From Trichinella spiralis (taxonomy: Eukaryota; Nematoda; Enoplea; Trichinellida; Trichinellidae): a DNA stretch of 64,000 bases. Location of the stretch: the NCBI GenBank assembly GCA_000181795.3, contig CM012954.1:1034715-1098714 (forward strand). Reading direction: 5' to 3'. A program made the translations under genes and the position numbers. The notes beneath the pieces are model-generated. The model did not search any database. It was not told the DNA's origin and was given only the letters and a program-made list of their open reading frames with translations. Every line of letters starts with the position of its first letter. Positions within the stretch are counted from its first letter, which is position 1. Shown here piece by piece: positions 1 to 35,665 of the stretch.

Positions 1-56
1 CACCTATACTCTTCTCCCCTCTCCTCTCCACCTATACTCTCCTCCCCTCTCCTCTC
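1..56. repeat. 28-base CT-rich tandem repeat, two copies
   Basis: Copies at 1-28 and 29-56 differ by a single base, and a decayed fragment follows to about 75. The array probably continues to the left of the window. One strand is almost pure pyrimidine. Confidence 0.85.
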
Positions 57-237
57 CACTTCCACTTATGCTGATACTCTCGTCTGTTCCCTCCATTTGG
101 AATCATTCGAATTTTTCATAAAATGGAGTCACTTAAAAAATTACTTACCTGAGTTTAAAAATATTTAGTGCTTTTCGATAAATCATTTCGATCAAGTACA
201 TCTAGAACTAAAACATTTTAGCTGTAAAAAAACTTAC

Positions 238-850
238 CTGGAGACCTCACTTGAATTCAACGTGTTACAAGCAGCTTTTTCATTCAGTCCCAAACTGTTC
301 TGGTTACATTTCACCAATTCTAAAACAATTCATTTAAATCTTAATTCAGAAAACAAAAAAAAAACAAAAAAAAATACTTACCTGAAATTGAAATCTAAAT
401 AAATCTGATAGGAATAAAACCTAAAAAGCAAAAAATAAGAAATTAAAGCAAAAACCCATCTAACAGCATTTTTTACAAATAGCGAGTTGGGTAGCGAATT
501 CTTTGAGAATTCAAGGATCTGAATAACATTATAAAAATAATGTTTGTTATGAAACAACTAGATAAAAACGAATAACAGTGCATTTGATTCTTTACTTTTT
601 TACTTACCTCCGTTCGATTTCAGCGGTGTAGGTGATGCTAATTTCTCCTAAATCTTAAAATTTACGTATCAATTGCACGTATTAGTATCCATTAGTTTCA
701 ATTTGCAAAGTCATGCAAATAGCATGCATTGAATATCACCCATATAATTTAAAAAAAAACTTATCTTTTCACTATTGATGATGGTGGAGTTAACCACGCG
801 CTGCCGTGACCATCGACTGAGTGAATTCCAGTGCATGAATGAAGGACATT
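238..850 (-). other. Possible exons of an unidentified minus-strand gene (238-319, 608-647, 773-850)
   Basis: Three stretches have acceptor-like (TTTTCTAG, GATTTAG, GTTTTAG) and donor-like flanks, stay open, and join in consistent phase in the order 773-850, 608-647, 238-319. The translation is low complexity (for example HGSAWLTPPSSI, LASPTPLKSNG, LVKCNQNSLGLNEK) and matches no family I know. The donor of the first (A|GTGAAA) is weak. They lie beyond the CaMKII stop and cannot join it in frame. They could be the 5' part of a gene continuing past the left edge, or chance. Confidence 0.25.
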
Positions 851-2891
851 CTAGAAAAAAAGTTATACAACTAGCAAACTACTTTGCCTCTAGTAAAACA
901 ACCTTCTTTTCATTCAGTAATAGCTTGCTGGAGGCCTAAGTACAGTAAAATCGTTTTATTAAATAACAGAATTTATTACGTTTTTATTTGCAAGTTTGCA
1001 TACAATTCAAAATTATATTACTACGCGGACTTAATAAATTAGCAATTTGACAAACTGAAATATTTGGACAAATAAAAAAATGATTTGATGATCGACAATC
1101 TGTAAAATAGAAATTATCATTTATATTCAAAACATCTCAAATTTGACATATTGAAAATAATAGTTTTTTTAAATAATTGAAAAGAAAAATAATTCATTGC
1201 TTACTGTAATTTTTAATTGATGAAAACAAGTCGAAAACATCTGAATATATCTAAAAATAGATTGCATAGAAAAGAATTTATGTAAAAAATATCTGAGCAA
1301 TAAAATTTACTTTCATAAAGAATATATACAGCATCATGAATGAAGTAGATCACTTAGTGCAGAGAGGGAAAAGCGCTGGTCACATACTGCTGCTTCAACA
1401 GATTACTAATTAAATTTCAACGGTCGATTCAGTAAGATTTCAGAGATGCATTATGCAAATAAAAATTGCCATCGGTAAAATAACCTAACCGCTCACAGTA
1501 AGTAATAATGGCGTTAAAAATTTGCATGGTTTACTATTGACATATATTTTCATCCATTCATAATTGAAAATTATATACATTTTGCAAATTAATCCACACG
1601 AATTTACTTTTAATCAGCTGTCATTACGTTTCCCATAATCAGTGGCCTGTATTTATTTATAACAGTATTAGTTATGGCTTATTATTATAACAGCAAATCA
1701 ATATGAAATAAAATATACTGTTTCTACCAATTGTTGCATTTTAAATCAACTGAAAAACAGATTGATTCATTTAATACAATGTAATAATTGCAATCGTGCA
1801 CAATATTATATGAAATTTTAAAAAATTGTTGATGGAAGTGTGTAGAAATATGACAAGCACAACGAATCAAAATGGATAAAGAAATTACGTACATCGTTTG
1901 AGTAAAACTAATGTTCAGCAACAATATAACGGTCATTTGGAAACTAAAAAAAATCGTTTAGTAATGTCAGATGGATGGACAACTGACATTTTATATGCAA
2001 AGCTAAGTTAACGAATTAAAATTAAAAATACTTTGCAAAACAGGGAAATACAACAAAGGAAAAAAATTGCCTATTGAACATTTTTTATAAATTCTATCAC
2101 AGGAAAAATATTCACAGACAATAAAGAATATTACTTGAACACAGACAGAAACAGACGATAATTCACGAAGTCCACGAAGTAAAAGAAAATACTAAATAGC
2201 TCAGCGGTGATCACGACGTATCATGAACCGATTAGAGTTGGGCTGTGATATATACGCATAAATCAAATGAATAATCGAACAAATTGAATAATTGATAAAA
2301 TGAAATATAAATATACGAATGGCATGTACAATTTCAACGCAACAATAAGAAATACTTCGACTAGCAAAAGAAACAGATCGAACGAAGATAGATAACAAAC
2401 AATCTTCGCAAATCAGTTAAATTTGCATAACAAACAATCCAAATTACGATGACAATGAAAATTTGAAATACAAGAGAAACGTCGATCTATTTACTTACGA
2501 TAAGGTAAAATTGTGCAACTAAAAATTATTGAAAAGAAATATGATTTAAAAAAAAAGAAAAAGTTGAATAAATAAGCAGGAAAAGGCAGATTTATTTTGT
2601 GACGACGACGATGTTTCACAATGTCAAAAAGAAAAATACATTCCTACATCTATGCAGAGATTCAGTTTCACTTTCTTCAATTAATAGCAGAAGAAGAATT
2701 GAAAAATAAATAAACAGACAATAATCGTTGAATCAATCGATCGTTGATTGCAATCCATTGAAGCTTCGACACCGGAACAATAATGCAATGGTGGGCAAAT
2801 GGATAATATTTCAGTCTAAAATGATAGATAAATCGCCATTTCCAACACTGAGCGCTTGTCTGTGCGCTTTGATTTCACAAATCAAATTCTA
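851..2891. other. Region downstream of CaMKII, no gene recognised
   Basis: The sequence is AT-rich with only short ORFs without domain character. It contains the CaMKII 3' UTR and a minus-strand AATAAA at 2591-2596. A small donor-like site (C|GTAAGT) near 2500 on the minus strand has no convincing coding exon attached. Confidence 0.6.
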
Positions 2892-21295
<18,404 letters not shown>

Positions 21296-22551
21296 GGTCA
21301 GCAATACCATTTCTCGGACAAATTCAAAAAGCAGCCATTGCACAGAGCATAGCACGTCGTTGCCAGCTCGCTGGTGTCTCTCGTCGGACGCTGCACCACC
21401 GCTGCCTGTGACAGCCCAATTTGATTCGCAGGTTCAATTTACGCGTTCAACGATATGCCGCATCCCAACTATTCTCTACGGCCAGAACATGTCAAACGCA
21501 TCAACAGTAAATAACAATCAAAACAACTGAACTCAACCCAACATTTCAACAAACAAGCCATCTTGCCAATTGTTCAACTTAATTATGTACAGTAAACTTT
21601 GATGGCATCCGGTTTAATATCTAATAATAATAGAATTAATACAGAACTTTAATAACATGTGAAGTCTATATGCATATGTATATGTACGTGTGTATAATTT
21701 TTTCTTCATAAATTCAAATTCAAGAAATTCTACAAACTATATCATTAAAAATATTAATCACTCATCCTTTTTCAATACATTATTCAAAACACCATTAAAA
21801 GCTGTCGATTCTTGGGCGTTTAAAATGACAACTGTTAAACAAAACTGTGCGCATAAATCAGAGTTCCTCTAATTACAGACGACATTTTGATTTTTCAATG
21901 CTTCTCTTTTTAAAGTGACTAAAAATGCGCTCTTCCATGCAACGTCTAAAATTCAATTTCAAATTTATCCATTAAACAATTTAAGAATTCATTACTGAAT
22001 GTCAAGTTCAATGCTTGAAATGCAATACCAAAGCCAACATAACTTTTCAAATAAATCACAAATCCACTCGAAGTACTAGCAAATTATGGAAAAAATAAAT
22101 AATTTCACAGCCAAACTTTACAGTTTTCCAACGCATATTATTTCCAAATGCAATATATTGAAAAATTTTTGCTGACCATATTTGGCGAAAACTTACTTTC
22201 TTTCATTGAAATACTATTTAAATTTTGTGCAACATTGATCTGCCTCCACTGTTTTGGACTCCCCACTCACTCCTTTACTTAAACCAAATCGCACAATTCG
22301 CCTTCTCCGGTCTATAGAACTACTCTACAATTACCCAATGAAATCCAACCAGCGCAAAAAACAGTGAAATTTCACTGCTTTCTAAAAAATAAAACATATT
22401 GTTTAAGGATTTTTATTCATCATCATTAGCTTCATCGATTCCATCCAATATCAGAATTGCGAGGTGAAAACCATTCTGCATAAATAAAAATAAATAAATA
22501 TCCTCTTTTTATACCATAAATGTTAAAGTTGCTAGCTCTATGCTACCGACA
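21296..22551. other. Spacer between the CaMKII 5' end and the EF2 3' end
   Basis: Both genes are on the minus strand, so this holds the CaMKII 5' UTR or promoter (right of 21295) and the EF2 3' UTR. A minus-strand AATAAA at 22412-22417 lies about 135 bases past the EF2 stop. The plus-strand 91-codon ORF at 21255-21530 is antisense to CaMKII exon 1 and shows no domain. Confidence 0.6.
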
Positions 22552-26010
<3,459 letters not shown>

Positions 26011-27376
26011 CTTCTATAGTTGGATTTGTTCAATCGAGCAACTAAGATTTTGCAGAAAGGACAATAACAAACTCAGAACCAACGAATGCAACCAACACAG
26101 AAGCAACAATAACTGCTTGCAATATTACAGTAATGCAACACGGAAAACGTGCGTGGAGTCATTTAATGAAATGCAAGATCTTTTAGACAAAAAATATCGT
26201 CATCATTTCTAATATTTATGCCAAAAATGCAGTAACTTTTAAATTAAATTTAAATTTTATTAAAATTATTTATCTGATAATTATAAACATATTTTATTGC
26301 TCATATTTACATGCGTATAAATGCACGTTAAAGAGCAATTGGTATATTTTACTGTAAGTAGTTTTCATGTAATTTTAAATTGTTTGTTTTTTTACAGTTA
26401 ACAAAAAATTAATATGCAGTTTTATTATTTAAAACTAAATAAACATAATTTTTACATATTTTAGCGAAAAGTATTTCTTAGAAGCATGAAAAAAAGTTGT
26501 TTAAACAGCTTAAAATATATTGCATTTCTTGTAAAAATAAATTGGTTTCTTCTGTAAATTAAAATTACATTAATAATTTGAGAATTTTCTAATTATTATT
26601 AATAATTATTTTGCAGATCAGATGACAATCGAAGAGGAATTCTCAAAATGTTACAGTATGCAGTACACGATGCAAATGAAAAAAGTATGCAGTTCTATCT
26701 TGAAAATCATAAACGTTTCTACCGTAAATTTTGTAAAAGTCAATTATAGTTTTTTCTTTGAATTTTTCTTTAAATCATTAATGCCAAATATAATACGTAT
26801 TTTAATTTCCAATGCATTATGCTACTGAAGAAATATGAAAGAAAAATATTTTTAAAAAAAATCTATTTTACCGTAAAAATGAAAACATTTCATTAGATTA
26901 CAACAAAACAAAGACAATAAAATATTTGTTTTCATAATAAATATGCATCATTGAACTAACTGATCGATTCAAGGAAAGTTCACATTATTTACAAGTAGTG
27001 GCAACTGAAAAAGTATCATTCGCAAGTTAAAAAATTAACGCTGACAATCAGTGCATATAAAAAATATCGGGCGTCAGTGATTTCACTTTGAACAAAACAT
27101 CGCAGTTGAAAAAACTATATTTATTGTGTACGCAAGTTTAAACTCATCTCAGCAACAGGACCAGTTGAATAATTTAAAATCCATAAAACAACGTATGAAT
27201 GACAATATTAAAATTGACAAATCAAATGTTTTTTATAAAGTATCCAATTCTTGCATTAAATTGAGCATTCACGCTTTATAGTGAACTTTACTAGTTGATG
27301 TCGCGGTGTTATTTTATGATCCACGATATATGATGATGTTCCATGTTGTTCAAAATATTTGAAGAGTACAACCCGT
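26011..27376. other. EF2 upstream region / TMTC 3' flank
   Basis: The sequence is AT-rich with no recognisable gene. It should hold the EF2 promoter (next to 26010) and the TMTC 3' UTR, with a minus-strand AATAAA at 27120-27125 about 250 bases past the TMTC stop. The 91-codon plus-strand ORF at 25937-26212 is antisense to EF2 exon 1 and is a shadow. Confidence 0.6.
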
Positions 27377-30300
27377 TCAAGCATCTGCTTCGGATTTCAA
27401 ATTTTTCATTTCATCTCTAAGTCTTCGTAGGTATAGTTTAACAGAGGAAAGCGATGAATTCAATAACAATGCCTGTCGATACATCTTTTCAGCCGATGAA
27501 TAACGTTTCCATCGATGGTACAAAATACCTAGAAAAAATAATCGTTGTTTAAGACATGTTGTAAAAAATGCTCCACATTTTAAAAATAAACATCCGATTG
27601 ATATCTAGAATAATTGGCCAGTGTTGCTCAAACATCATAGTTGACTGTAAATTTAATACAAATGCTAAACAAACATGAAAAGCTCAAAATAAAAGATCCA
27701 GATACTTGGCGTATTACTAAGAACAGTAACAATTTCAAGAAGATAATTAAATTCCAAATTCTGATTTAAATATTTGTTTGTTAAAGTAGGTAAAAAATTC
27801 TTCTTACCCATATTAGCATAATAAGTAGGGTTTGAAGGATCACCGGTAAGTGCTATTTTGAAATGCTTTTCAGCTTTCGAAAATTCTCCACTTTGCCCAT
27901 AACATGTGGCAACGTTAAAATGTATAGACGAATCTTGAGGAATATATTGAAGTGCTTCCAATCCTATGCGAACCGCTTCGTTGCACTGATTTACGCTAGT
28001 TTCCAAAATCATTAAATTGGACCACGCTTTGGAATGCCAACGTCGAACGCGAGTGGCATTTTTCCAACACTGACGAGCATCGTTGATGCGATTTAAATGT
28101 GCGTACTGAAAAAAATTTCACCGTCATGCAAACAAAAATTCTTCAAATATGGAATTGTAGAATATTTTCCACCGTGAAAACATACCAAATTGCCTAAATT
28201 ATAAAGGCAGTCGGCATAATTCGGTCGCAAATGAAGCGCTTTCAGATAGCATCGCTCTGCTTCTTCGTTTTTCTGCAAGGCTGCTTTCACGACTCCCAAA
28301 TTCATCCATGCAGTAACAAATGTTGGACTTCAAAGTAAACAGTAATATAATAAACTGAGACATTAATATCAATTTGTCTGAACAAAGTATCTATCAAAGT
28401 AAAACGAAAAAATAATTATTTCTTTATATCTGTATATAAAAATAAATTTATAATATTTACTAAAAAAAATTTTTTTAACACTACTGCTTAATGTACATTA
28501 AAAATGCATACTTAACAATCACAGCTTTATCGAGCAAATATTCCGCTTCCGCGAGTCGCTTATCGTCTTTCAAAATATTAGCCAGATTGTTCAGCGCTTG
28601 CTCATAATCAGGTTTCAAACTGGACAAATTCAAATTTACAAATTTATAATCAACATCACAGCACATACTTGATTGCTTTCAAATAATGATTGTATGCTTT
28701 ATCTTTATTTCCATCATCTGCATAAACCTTGGCCAAATTGTAGTGCACTTTGGCATTATTTGGGCACACAGATAAACCGGAAAAATAAAGTGTGTACTCA
28801 TTTTGCCACTGAATGCTTCTCATGATTGACTTTAAAGTGAACATGATGATCATTAACCAAAAAAGCTTCTTAGCCCAGTTCTTGAAAACCAAAATAAAAA
28901 GAAAAGAAATTAATTAAAATATATGTCTGTTGTTTTAAATGTTAATTTCACTTACAGATAATTTTGGTTTTTCAATAACTGTTTTCATAAATGCGTACGC
29001 AATTAGCAAACAATATCCTAATGATGGAATATATAATACACGTTCAGCGATGACAAAGCCAACCGAAACAAGCATATTGCTAGCTGGCAAAAATGGAATG
29101 ACTAGTGCCATTAAGCTGGACAAAATACAGCTAAAGTAAAGCAATTTTTTTCTAATTTAAATTATTTAAAAAATCATAAAAACGGTAATAAATACTTGAA
29201 ATCAAACGAATCAAGCTTCGTTAGTCGTTTTAGTAAAACGATACCCGCAAAAACTACACCCACAGTTGATAAAATTGTAAACCAAAGTCGATAATCGCTC
29301 ATCGTCGTAATGAGCGGAATACATCCCATAGAATAGTCAAAACATAATGCTGATGGATTCACCAATATCCAAAAATTGAACATCCACAGATACAAATAAT
29401 TTATTACCTACAATTTATAAATAACATTTATTGAAACATGAAAATGTAAAGTATCATCGAAGAAATAATATTTTACCCGAAAAAATTTATCAGAATGAAA
29501 TGCTGCTGGATTATCTGCAGCAGTGAACTGCGGCTTCGTCCATGCCATGACGTGCATTCGCAAAAATAATAGAGAAATCAAACTGATGAACAAAAAGCTC
29601 AGACGAAACAGAATGGTCAAAATAGCATTCTAAATTAAAAGTAATAAATTTCAGGTTTTTTTCCTTCCGTTAAAGTTTCAGAAGAAGATAAAATTTTAAA
29701 ACATATTAAAAATGGAATATATCAAATATCTTGTTTCCATTTTCATTTAATTAATAATGTGCAATTAAAATCACAACTGAATTTCCTACTTTATCAATCA
29801 ATCAATCAATAGCTCAATTGTTCGCAATGCTTATCATAATAAAACAGATAATTCTGTTATTCAAATAATGTCTCAAGTTAAAAGATAAAACAATTACTAA
29901 TACTGAAAACATTTTGTGCGCAAACTGTGGTGCCCATAATTGAAATTCAATTTTTGTCATCCATAGATAAATTGAATAAAAATCATTTAATCGAGTAATG
30001 AAAATATTTAAGCTAATTATTATTAATCATTGGAGAACGAAAAACTTATTTAATGCAGATTACTCACCAATGGCATTTCCTTCTTGTCACTCACATTATT
30101 ATTATTATTATTATTTGATTGAGCTTCGTTACTGCACCGCATATAATCGTAGCAGGCTACAACTTTTGGACCGGAACAAACGAATATATCATAAACCATA
30201 CATAATATCTGTAAAAAACAAACGGCCAAATTTGTTACATTTTTAAAGAGTACAAATAAAAAGAATTTACAAGTATAGTAATTCCTTGCTCTTTGGCAGC

Positions 30301-33300
30301 CAGAGCGAACGTGCTGAGAATGAAGCAAAGTAAAATGCTTTTAATCGAATGCCAAAGATGAACATATTTTAATGATTTCGCATAAGCGAGAAATGCTAAT
30401 AAAAAGCAAAACGCAGACAACAGTTCAGCACGCCCGACAATGCTTGAAACCTGAAACCAAAGTGGAAATTATTAATTCAGTCATTCGTGACTATAAATAA
30501 ATGTAACATTTATTAAATTAAAGATGCTTTTGCCTATGATGATTGAAAACGGCTTAAAAGTAAATCCTTTTATTTTATTAAAAGCATTCGGTGCTTGCAA
30601 ACTAAATTTTCTCATTTTAAAGGAAAATTAAATTTCCAGTCTTAAAAATCCATCATTTGATATTTAAGATACTGTATGATTCTTACTAAATTAGTAAGCG
30701 ACTTTTAATAATAAGCTGTAAATGTGATGAATAAGATTTAAAACAAATGTCAAAGAATATCTTCTTTATTTTTAATTTCCAATTCTTTAACAAAACAAAA
30801 AAATTGCTTATGCTTGCAAAGCTTACTTGTCTATTACCCTTCCTCCACAGAACTGATTAAATCAGATTATTCAAACTTTTGCTACTATTCATATTGTTTG
30901 CTACTAGTGTTGAAAACCAAAAATCATTACTCACCGCTTCTGCATGGACTGGATGGCATGCAAATATGACACTGCTGAGAAATGAAAGTTGCTCAAATTG
31001 GCAATCTTTAGCACCACAGGCAGATAACATTTCAACGTAGAAATCATAACTGAGTACAGTGACAGCACCATGTAACAAAACATTGATCAAATGGTAGCCC
31101 TGAGGTTCATCTTGTCTCCATAAATAGTTCAATCTGAAGCAGTAATCATTCTTATTAAAATACTTATTCATTCGCTTCTTTTCTCTGACTTACTTATTAT
31201 AAAAATATAAAATGCACGAAAAATGCTTTCAACTTTACAATGAAGATAGTTTTTTTAATTTTACATTTCAACATACGTTAAAATTAAATTAATGAATTTT
31301 CAAATTAACAAGAATTCATTAATTTTATTACTATTGTACATTAGTCAGATAAATCAATTTATAAACAGAAAAGTGAAATTAGTCACTTGAAGTACAAAAA
31401 AATAAAAATCTTAACTGATGTCATTAAATGGTTATTCAGAGGAAATTTTACAATAAGAAAAAGCATTAATCACCCCTTACTGTTAAAAGTAACTGGAAGA
31501 TAAGTGAAACTGAATAAAACTTAATGATTGAAGCGTATAGTCAATCAATACTGATAAATTTCAAATTAAATTCTACCAAGTACAAAAGTAATAATAAAAT
31601 TAAATGATAAAATGTTTTCAATAGTACAGCATCTGCTTGCTTATCAGCTTCAAAAGATTTGGGAATTGATGCTCGTGGAAAATTTGCTATATTATAAAAA
31701 TGCAAACACACGCCAAAACATATTGCCATCTTTGAATGTGAATATTGTCAACTGACATTCATTAACCTATCAGCGTGCTGTTAGCGGTATAAAAATTATC
31801 CTCTATTGCAATAATGGATCTGCTCAGTCTGAGAGCACAGATGCCGGTCAATTTTCCCTTCTCGGACAATTAAGCAGACCAATACGAGCAAACAGTCGAA
31901 GCTCTTTCACCAGTTGTGAAAAGGTGCTTGACCATCATGCCACCGTCCAGTGTGGTATTTCATAATACATTCTCGCTGACCTTCACATTTAGCTTAAACA
32001 AAGACACTGACCAATCGGCTATCACCAATAATGATGAAAAAGATAAAAGAGAGAAGAAGAACAATTTACATGCTTGCATTCAATGAAAGGGTTGAAGATT
32101 GATGAATGTCCAATTTCTAATAATACATAGCAGACTCAGCCGGTGGTCAATACGCTTTTTCCGGCTACTTCCGGCCGCTTGAAACAGTCTAATCACGTTA
32201 AGCATCATTTATCGAAGCGCAAACGAAGCAACATGCCTGCGGCAACAATATCCGATTAGCGTCTAAAGCGGAAAATTATGGTCGAAATTCATTAACACGC
32301 TGTGATTTTCGACCGACTCGTTGCGCAATTATGCGAGATCCAGAACGTCTTCAACGACGCCAAGCAAAGAAAACAAGCGCCCAACGGACGAGCAGAATAA
32401 TGGATAAAAGCGAGAAAGTAAATGTCAAAAATAGATCAATCATTAAAAATAGGAAAAGCAGAGGACAATTGACCCTGCCATTTTCTAACCGAAACCAGAC
32501 TGACGTCTTCAAATGCTTCTTCAATAGCAATGCTACTTTGGCGTTCGACAGCACAAACACACGCCTTACTTATTTCTATCTGATGTTCACTTGACAAATC
32601 GAACACTACTGCACCAAAGCAAAGCAGAAAACTTCAATTAACAAAACCTTCACATTATGTCACTTTTCATAAATCCCACTCTCTACCAAAGCAATTACAC
32701 AATTGTCACTTTTATACATTATGCTAAAGCTGATTGTTTAATTTCAATTATGCAACTCGAATTCTTATTTTGTAATACAATTTTCTCCTACCTACCCTTC
32801 GATCACAATTCAATAAGTGTGATGCAAAAAAATTCAAATATTTCTGGGCAATTCTTATCTTTATAAGTACAACTGCTTCTTTTTTAAATTTAACTTCAAC
32901 ATTTATACAACTTCCAGTAGTGCTTGTAAAATTAACTGTACAAATATAATTAAAAATTAAAATATGCATGCAATGTTTGCAAAAAGGAATCGCACTAAAA
33001 GCACATCATAAAATAATATGAATACATGTTTTTAAATTTACCTGAATGATAAGGTAGTTAGCGGTCGCCAGGATTTGTGACTTTGATTTGAAGTTACTGG
33101 ACGACCCCAAAAATCGTTTTGCAGAAACTGCCACCAACTTTGGCCGCTGGCCAAAGTCCAACGAACATCCGCATTATGGACGATTGCTTCATAGTCGTCA
33201 AAAACAAATCCTGCCGGTATACTGGCAGCAAAGCATATCACTGCCAGAAAAAATAAATTTGTTCGACGCCTGTAAAATGCATTCTTCGGCAAGAAAAATC

Positions 33301-33367
33301 TGCACAGCAACGGTATCCACTGGGAAGAACAGCATCTGCTCGTTGATAAGGATGACAAAGTTGGCAT
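27377..33367 (-). CDS. TMTC: TMTC-family protein: ER membrane O-mannosyltransferase with TPR repeats
   Basis: TMTC proteins are multi-pass ER membrane enzymes that O-mannosylate cadherins and related proteins, with C-terminal TPRs. Exons in order: 33042-33367, 30935-31133, 30271-30450, 30068-30208, 29477-29629, 29196-29407, 28956-29130, 28669-28880, 28512-28619, 28186-28327, 27808-28105, 27377-27528; phases agree and give 765 residues. Visible: a first membrane segment followed by the lumenal [12 protein letters not shown] motif, [31 protein letters not shown], the hydrophobic block with [19 protein letters not shown] and [15 protein letters not shown], then about six TPR units ([47 protein letters not shown]). 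An in-frame stop just upstream supports the ATG at 33367. The closing LYHRW repeat is most like TMTC4, but I do not insist on the paralogue. A run of seven Asn sits in one loop. Confidence 0.93.
30095..30115 (-). repeat. (ATT)n / (AAT)n trinucleotide run encoding poly-Asn in TMTC
   Basis: Read on the minus strand the AAT repeat is in frame inside TMTC exon 30068-30208 and gives seven consecutive Asn between a Cys-containing segment and VSDKKEMPL. It lies in a loop between membrane segments, so length changes in units of three should be tolerated. Confidence 0.8.
31134..33041 (-). other. TMTC intron 1 (1.9 kb) with two GC-richer patches
   Basis: This intron joins the exon ending TTLSFR to the exon starting [12 protein letters not shown]. 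Patches at about 31.80-31.95 kb and 32.13-32.35 kb are less AT-rich than their surroundings but hold no open, spliceable coding exon in the TMTC frame. They may be regulatory or noncoding-RNA sequence. Confidence 0.4.
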
Positions 33368-34400
33368 CTAGCCTATTCAGGCAAATATTCTAAAATGAAA
33401 CATAAAATAATGAAATTACATTTGTCAATGGACATTTATTGAAAACAGCATTAATTAAACGACGCATTTGTCATCATGTATTTCATAAAGATGACAGTTT
33501 TCTTCACTCGGCTCTAACAATGAGAAAAGCAACCGTGAAAGAAAGTGGCATTTGGCAGCTGGTAACAAATAAGCCCCTCACTCAAGTATTGCACTGAGAA
33601 TAGGAATGAAAATTTCTACTAGCCAATCAACAGCGATCACGCTGACTGAAGCTAAAATCTTTATCAAATATATCATACTGACATAATTTTCACCAATAAA
33701 AAATACATATTTCTTTTTATTGAAAAATCACAGATCAATATGTAATAATCAATTTTAAAATTTCTTCAAATCTAGCCTAAAACATTTTTGAGTGATCACA
33801 GCTGGATATTTGGAGGTAGAATAAATTTCCATTTGGTACAAATTTATTATAATCAATAACATTTTTAGCTTGTTTATTATTAAAACTGCAAACCAAGCTG
33901 AAACATTTTATATGAAATTAATAACAATACAATCGATTTCATAGAAGATGCCAGCCACGAACGTTTCGAATAACCAACTACTGCATATGAAAATTGTTGC
34001 TTCCAAAAATATTGCAAGCAGAAAAAATTACATGATGTAAACTGAAAAAGCAGAAATTATTACCCCATACGGCTACGTTATCTTTTTTTTTTCAATGCTC
34101 AACTAACACAATCACCGCAGAGAGATTATCTATTTATTTATGGGTCTTCCCCGCAGACCAATGTAAAATTAGAACAATGTACTCCCATCCGGAGCCATAA
34201 ATCACCGTCGCCAGCTGACTGCAGGCTTATCATCCCCAATGTGAACCGCATCTGTTGTAAAAGAATTGTTGCTCGTAGTACAAAAATACAGCTCTGATAA
34301 AGCAGGTGGTTGGATTTCACAAATCACTCTTTCAGCAGGTGAAGCAAAAGCAATGTGCTTTTCAAAGTTGCTCATATTTCAATGACTCTCACCGATAATG

Positions 34401-34432
<32 letters not shown>

Positions 34433-35665
34433 GTTCACAACTTCTCTAAAGAGAATTTTTCAGTTGAAAAAATGTTTGAATTTTGATAATTTCTTTCGTT
34501 TCAAAAAAGTTGAACTAGCATAGATGACTGAGGGTGGTCACAGCCTTGAATGGAATCCCTTCATGAGAGTGTCAGGAACAAATTAAACCTTCATAATGAA
34601 AACAAGCGACCCTAAATGACCTCTTCATCAGGGAACAATGAACAGGCCAAGGGCGCCGTCCAGCAAATAAGCAGTAACAACAGGCTAGTTATCAATCAAT
34701 CTAACAAAATCATATGATAGGATCAACAAAAAAATGCACTTTTGCTCTATTAAGCTTGTAATAATAAGCTTCCTCGTCTCATAAAATGACAAAAAACAAC
34801 CTTTCAAAATGTCAAGTACGGCAATAATTGTATAAATTGAATAGCATAAAAAAGTTGCACCTAGCTAATATAAATGACAACGACAACAACGCGCATGACA
34901 TGAGCACAAATTTAATGCAGAAAAAATCACTTCTTTCATAAAGAATTATTGCATCATTCAAAATGCAAATTTATTCATTTACCGTAATAAACTTTAAGTT
35001 TTTCTATAAAAATAAAATGCCTTCATGCATATAAATTGACTGTGCATTTACATTTCAATAAATGTCAGGTGGTCACAAATATAAATATAAAAATAAATAA
35101 ATAAATATATATATACTGCAAGTTAACTCACTTTTACTAATTCCCTTATAAAATTGTTGACTTACAAATAAATGATTAGTAAAAATATTAATTAAAAAAA
35201 TTTTTTTAATATCAATTTATCACTGACAAAGGAACAAATGTACTGTGCAGAAAAAAGTAATTTTCCCTTTCTCCAACATAATCAAAAAAGTTTTGAAAAA
35301 ATTAAATATTTCAACATTTTCAATGCTCTGCATGATATGAGACCATTGGAAATAATCGTTGATTAACTAACAATGGTATGAATGAATGAATAATACAGAC
35401 AAAATAAATTCGAGCTAACAAAAGCGTCGTATCATGTGACAATGAATCAGCTGGGGGCGAGCAGTGAAAGCTTTGTTTATTCTATTTTGTTTACACACAA
35501 ACATCTCGCATCTATGCAGCCTTATGCAACGACGTACTGTGCTGCTGTTCATTTCGTTAACGTTGAATTGTTAAATGCAAGTCGCATGTCACACGTTTAT
35601 TCACATTTAATTTTCAATAATCAATTTCAAATTTTTGTAATACTTTGCAATTATAACTTTTAAAA
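33368..35665. other. Divergent intergenic region between TMTC and the RUN/PDZ/PTB gene
   Basis: TMTC (minus) and the next gene (plus) point away from each other, so this 2.3 kb probably holds both promoters. It contains a (TAA)n microsatellite at 34395-34430 and a GC-richer stretch at about 34.52-34.67 kb. The small ORFs have no domain character. Confidence 0.55.
34395..34430. repeat. (ATA)n / (TAA)n microsatellite
   Basis: About 12 near-perfect trinucleotide units in the TMTC-RUN intergenic region. Confidence 0.85.

Noticed and set aside
773..850. Joining the left-edge orphan exons to CaMKII as an alternative C-terminus
   Set aside because: The phases do not match the hub exons, and they lie beyond the normal last exon.
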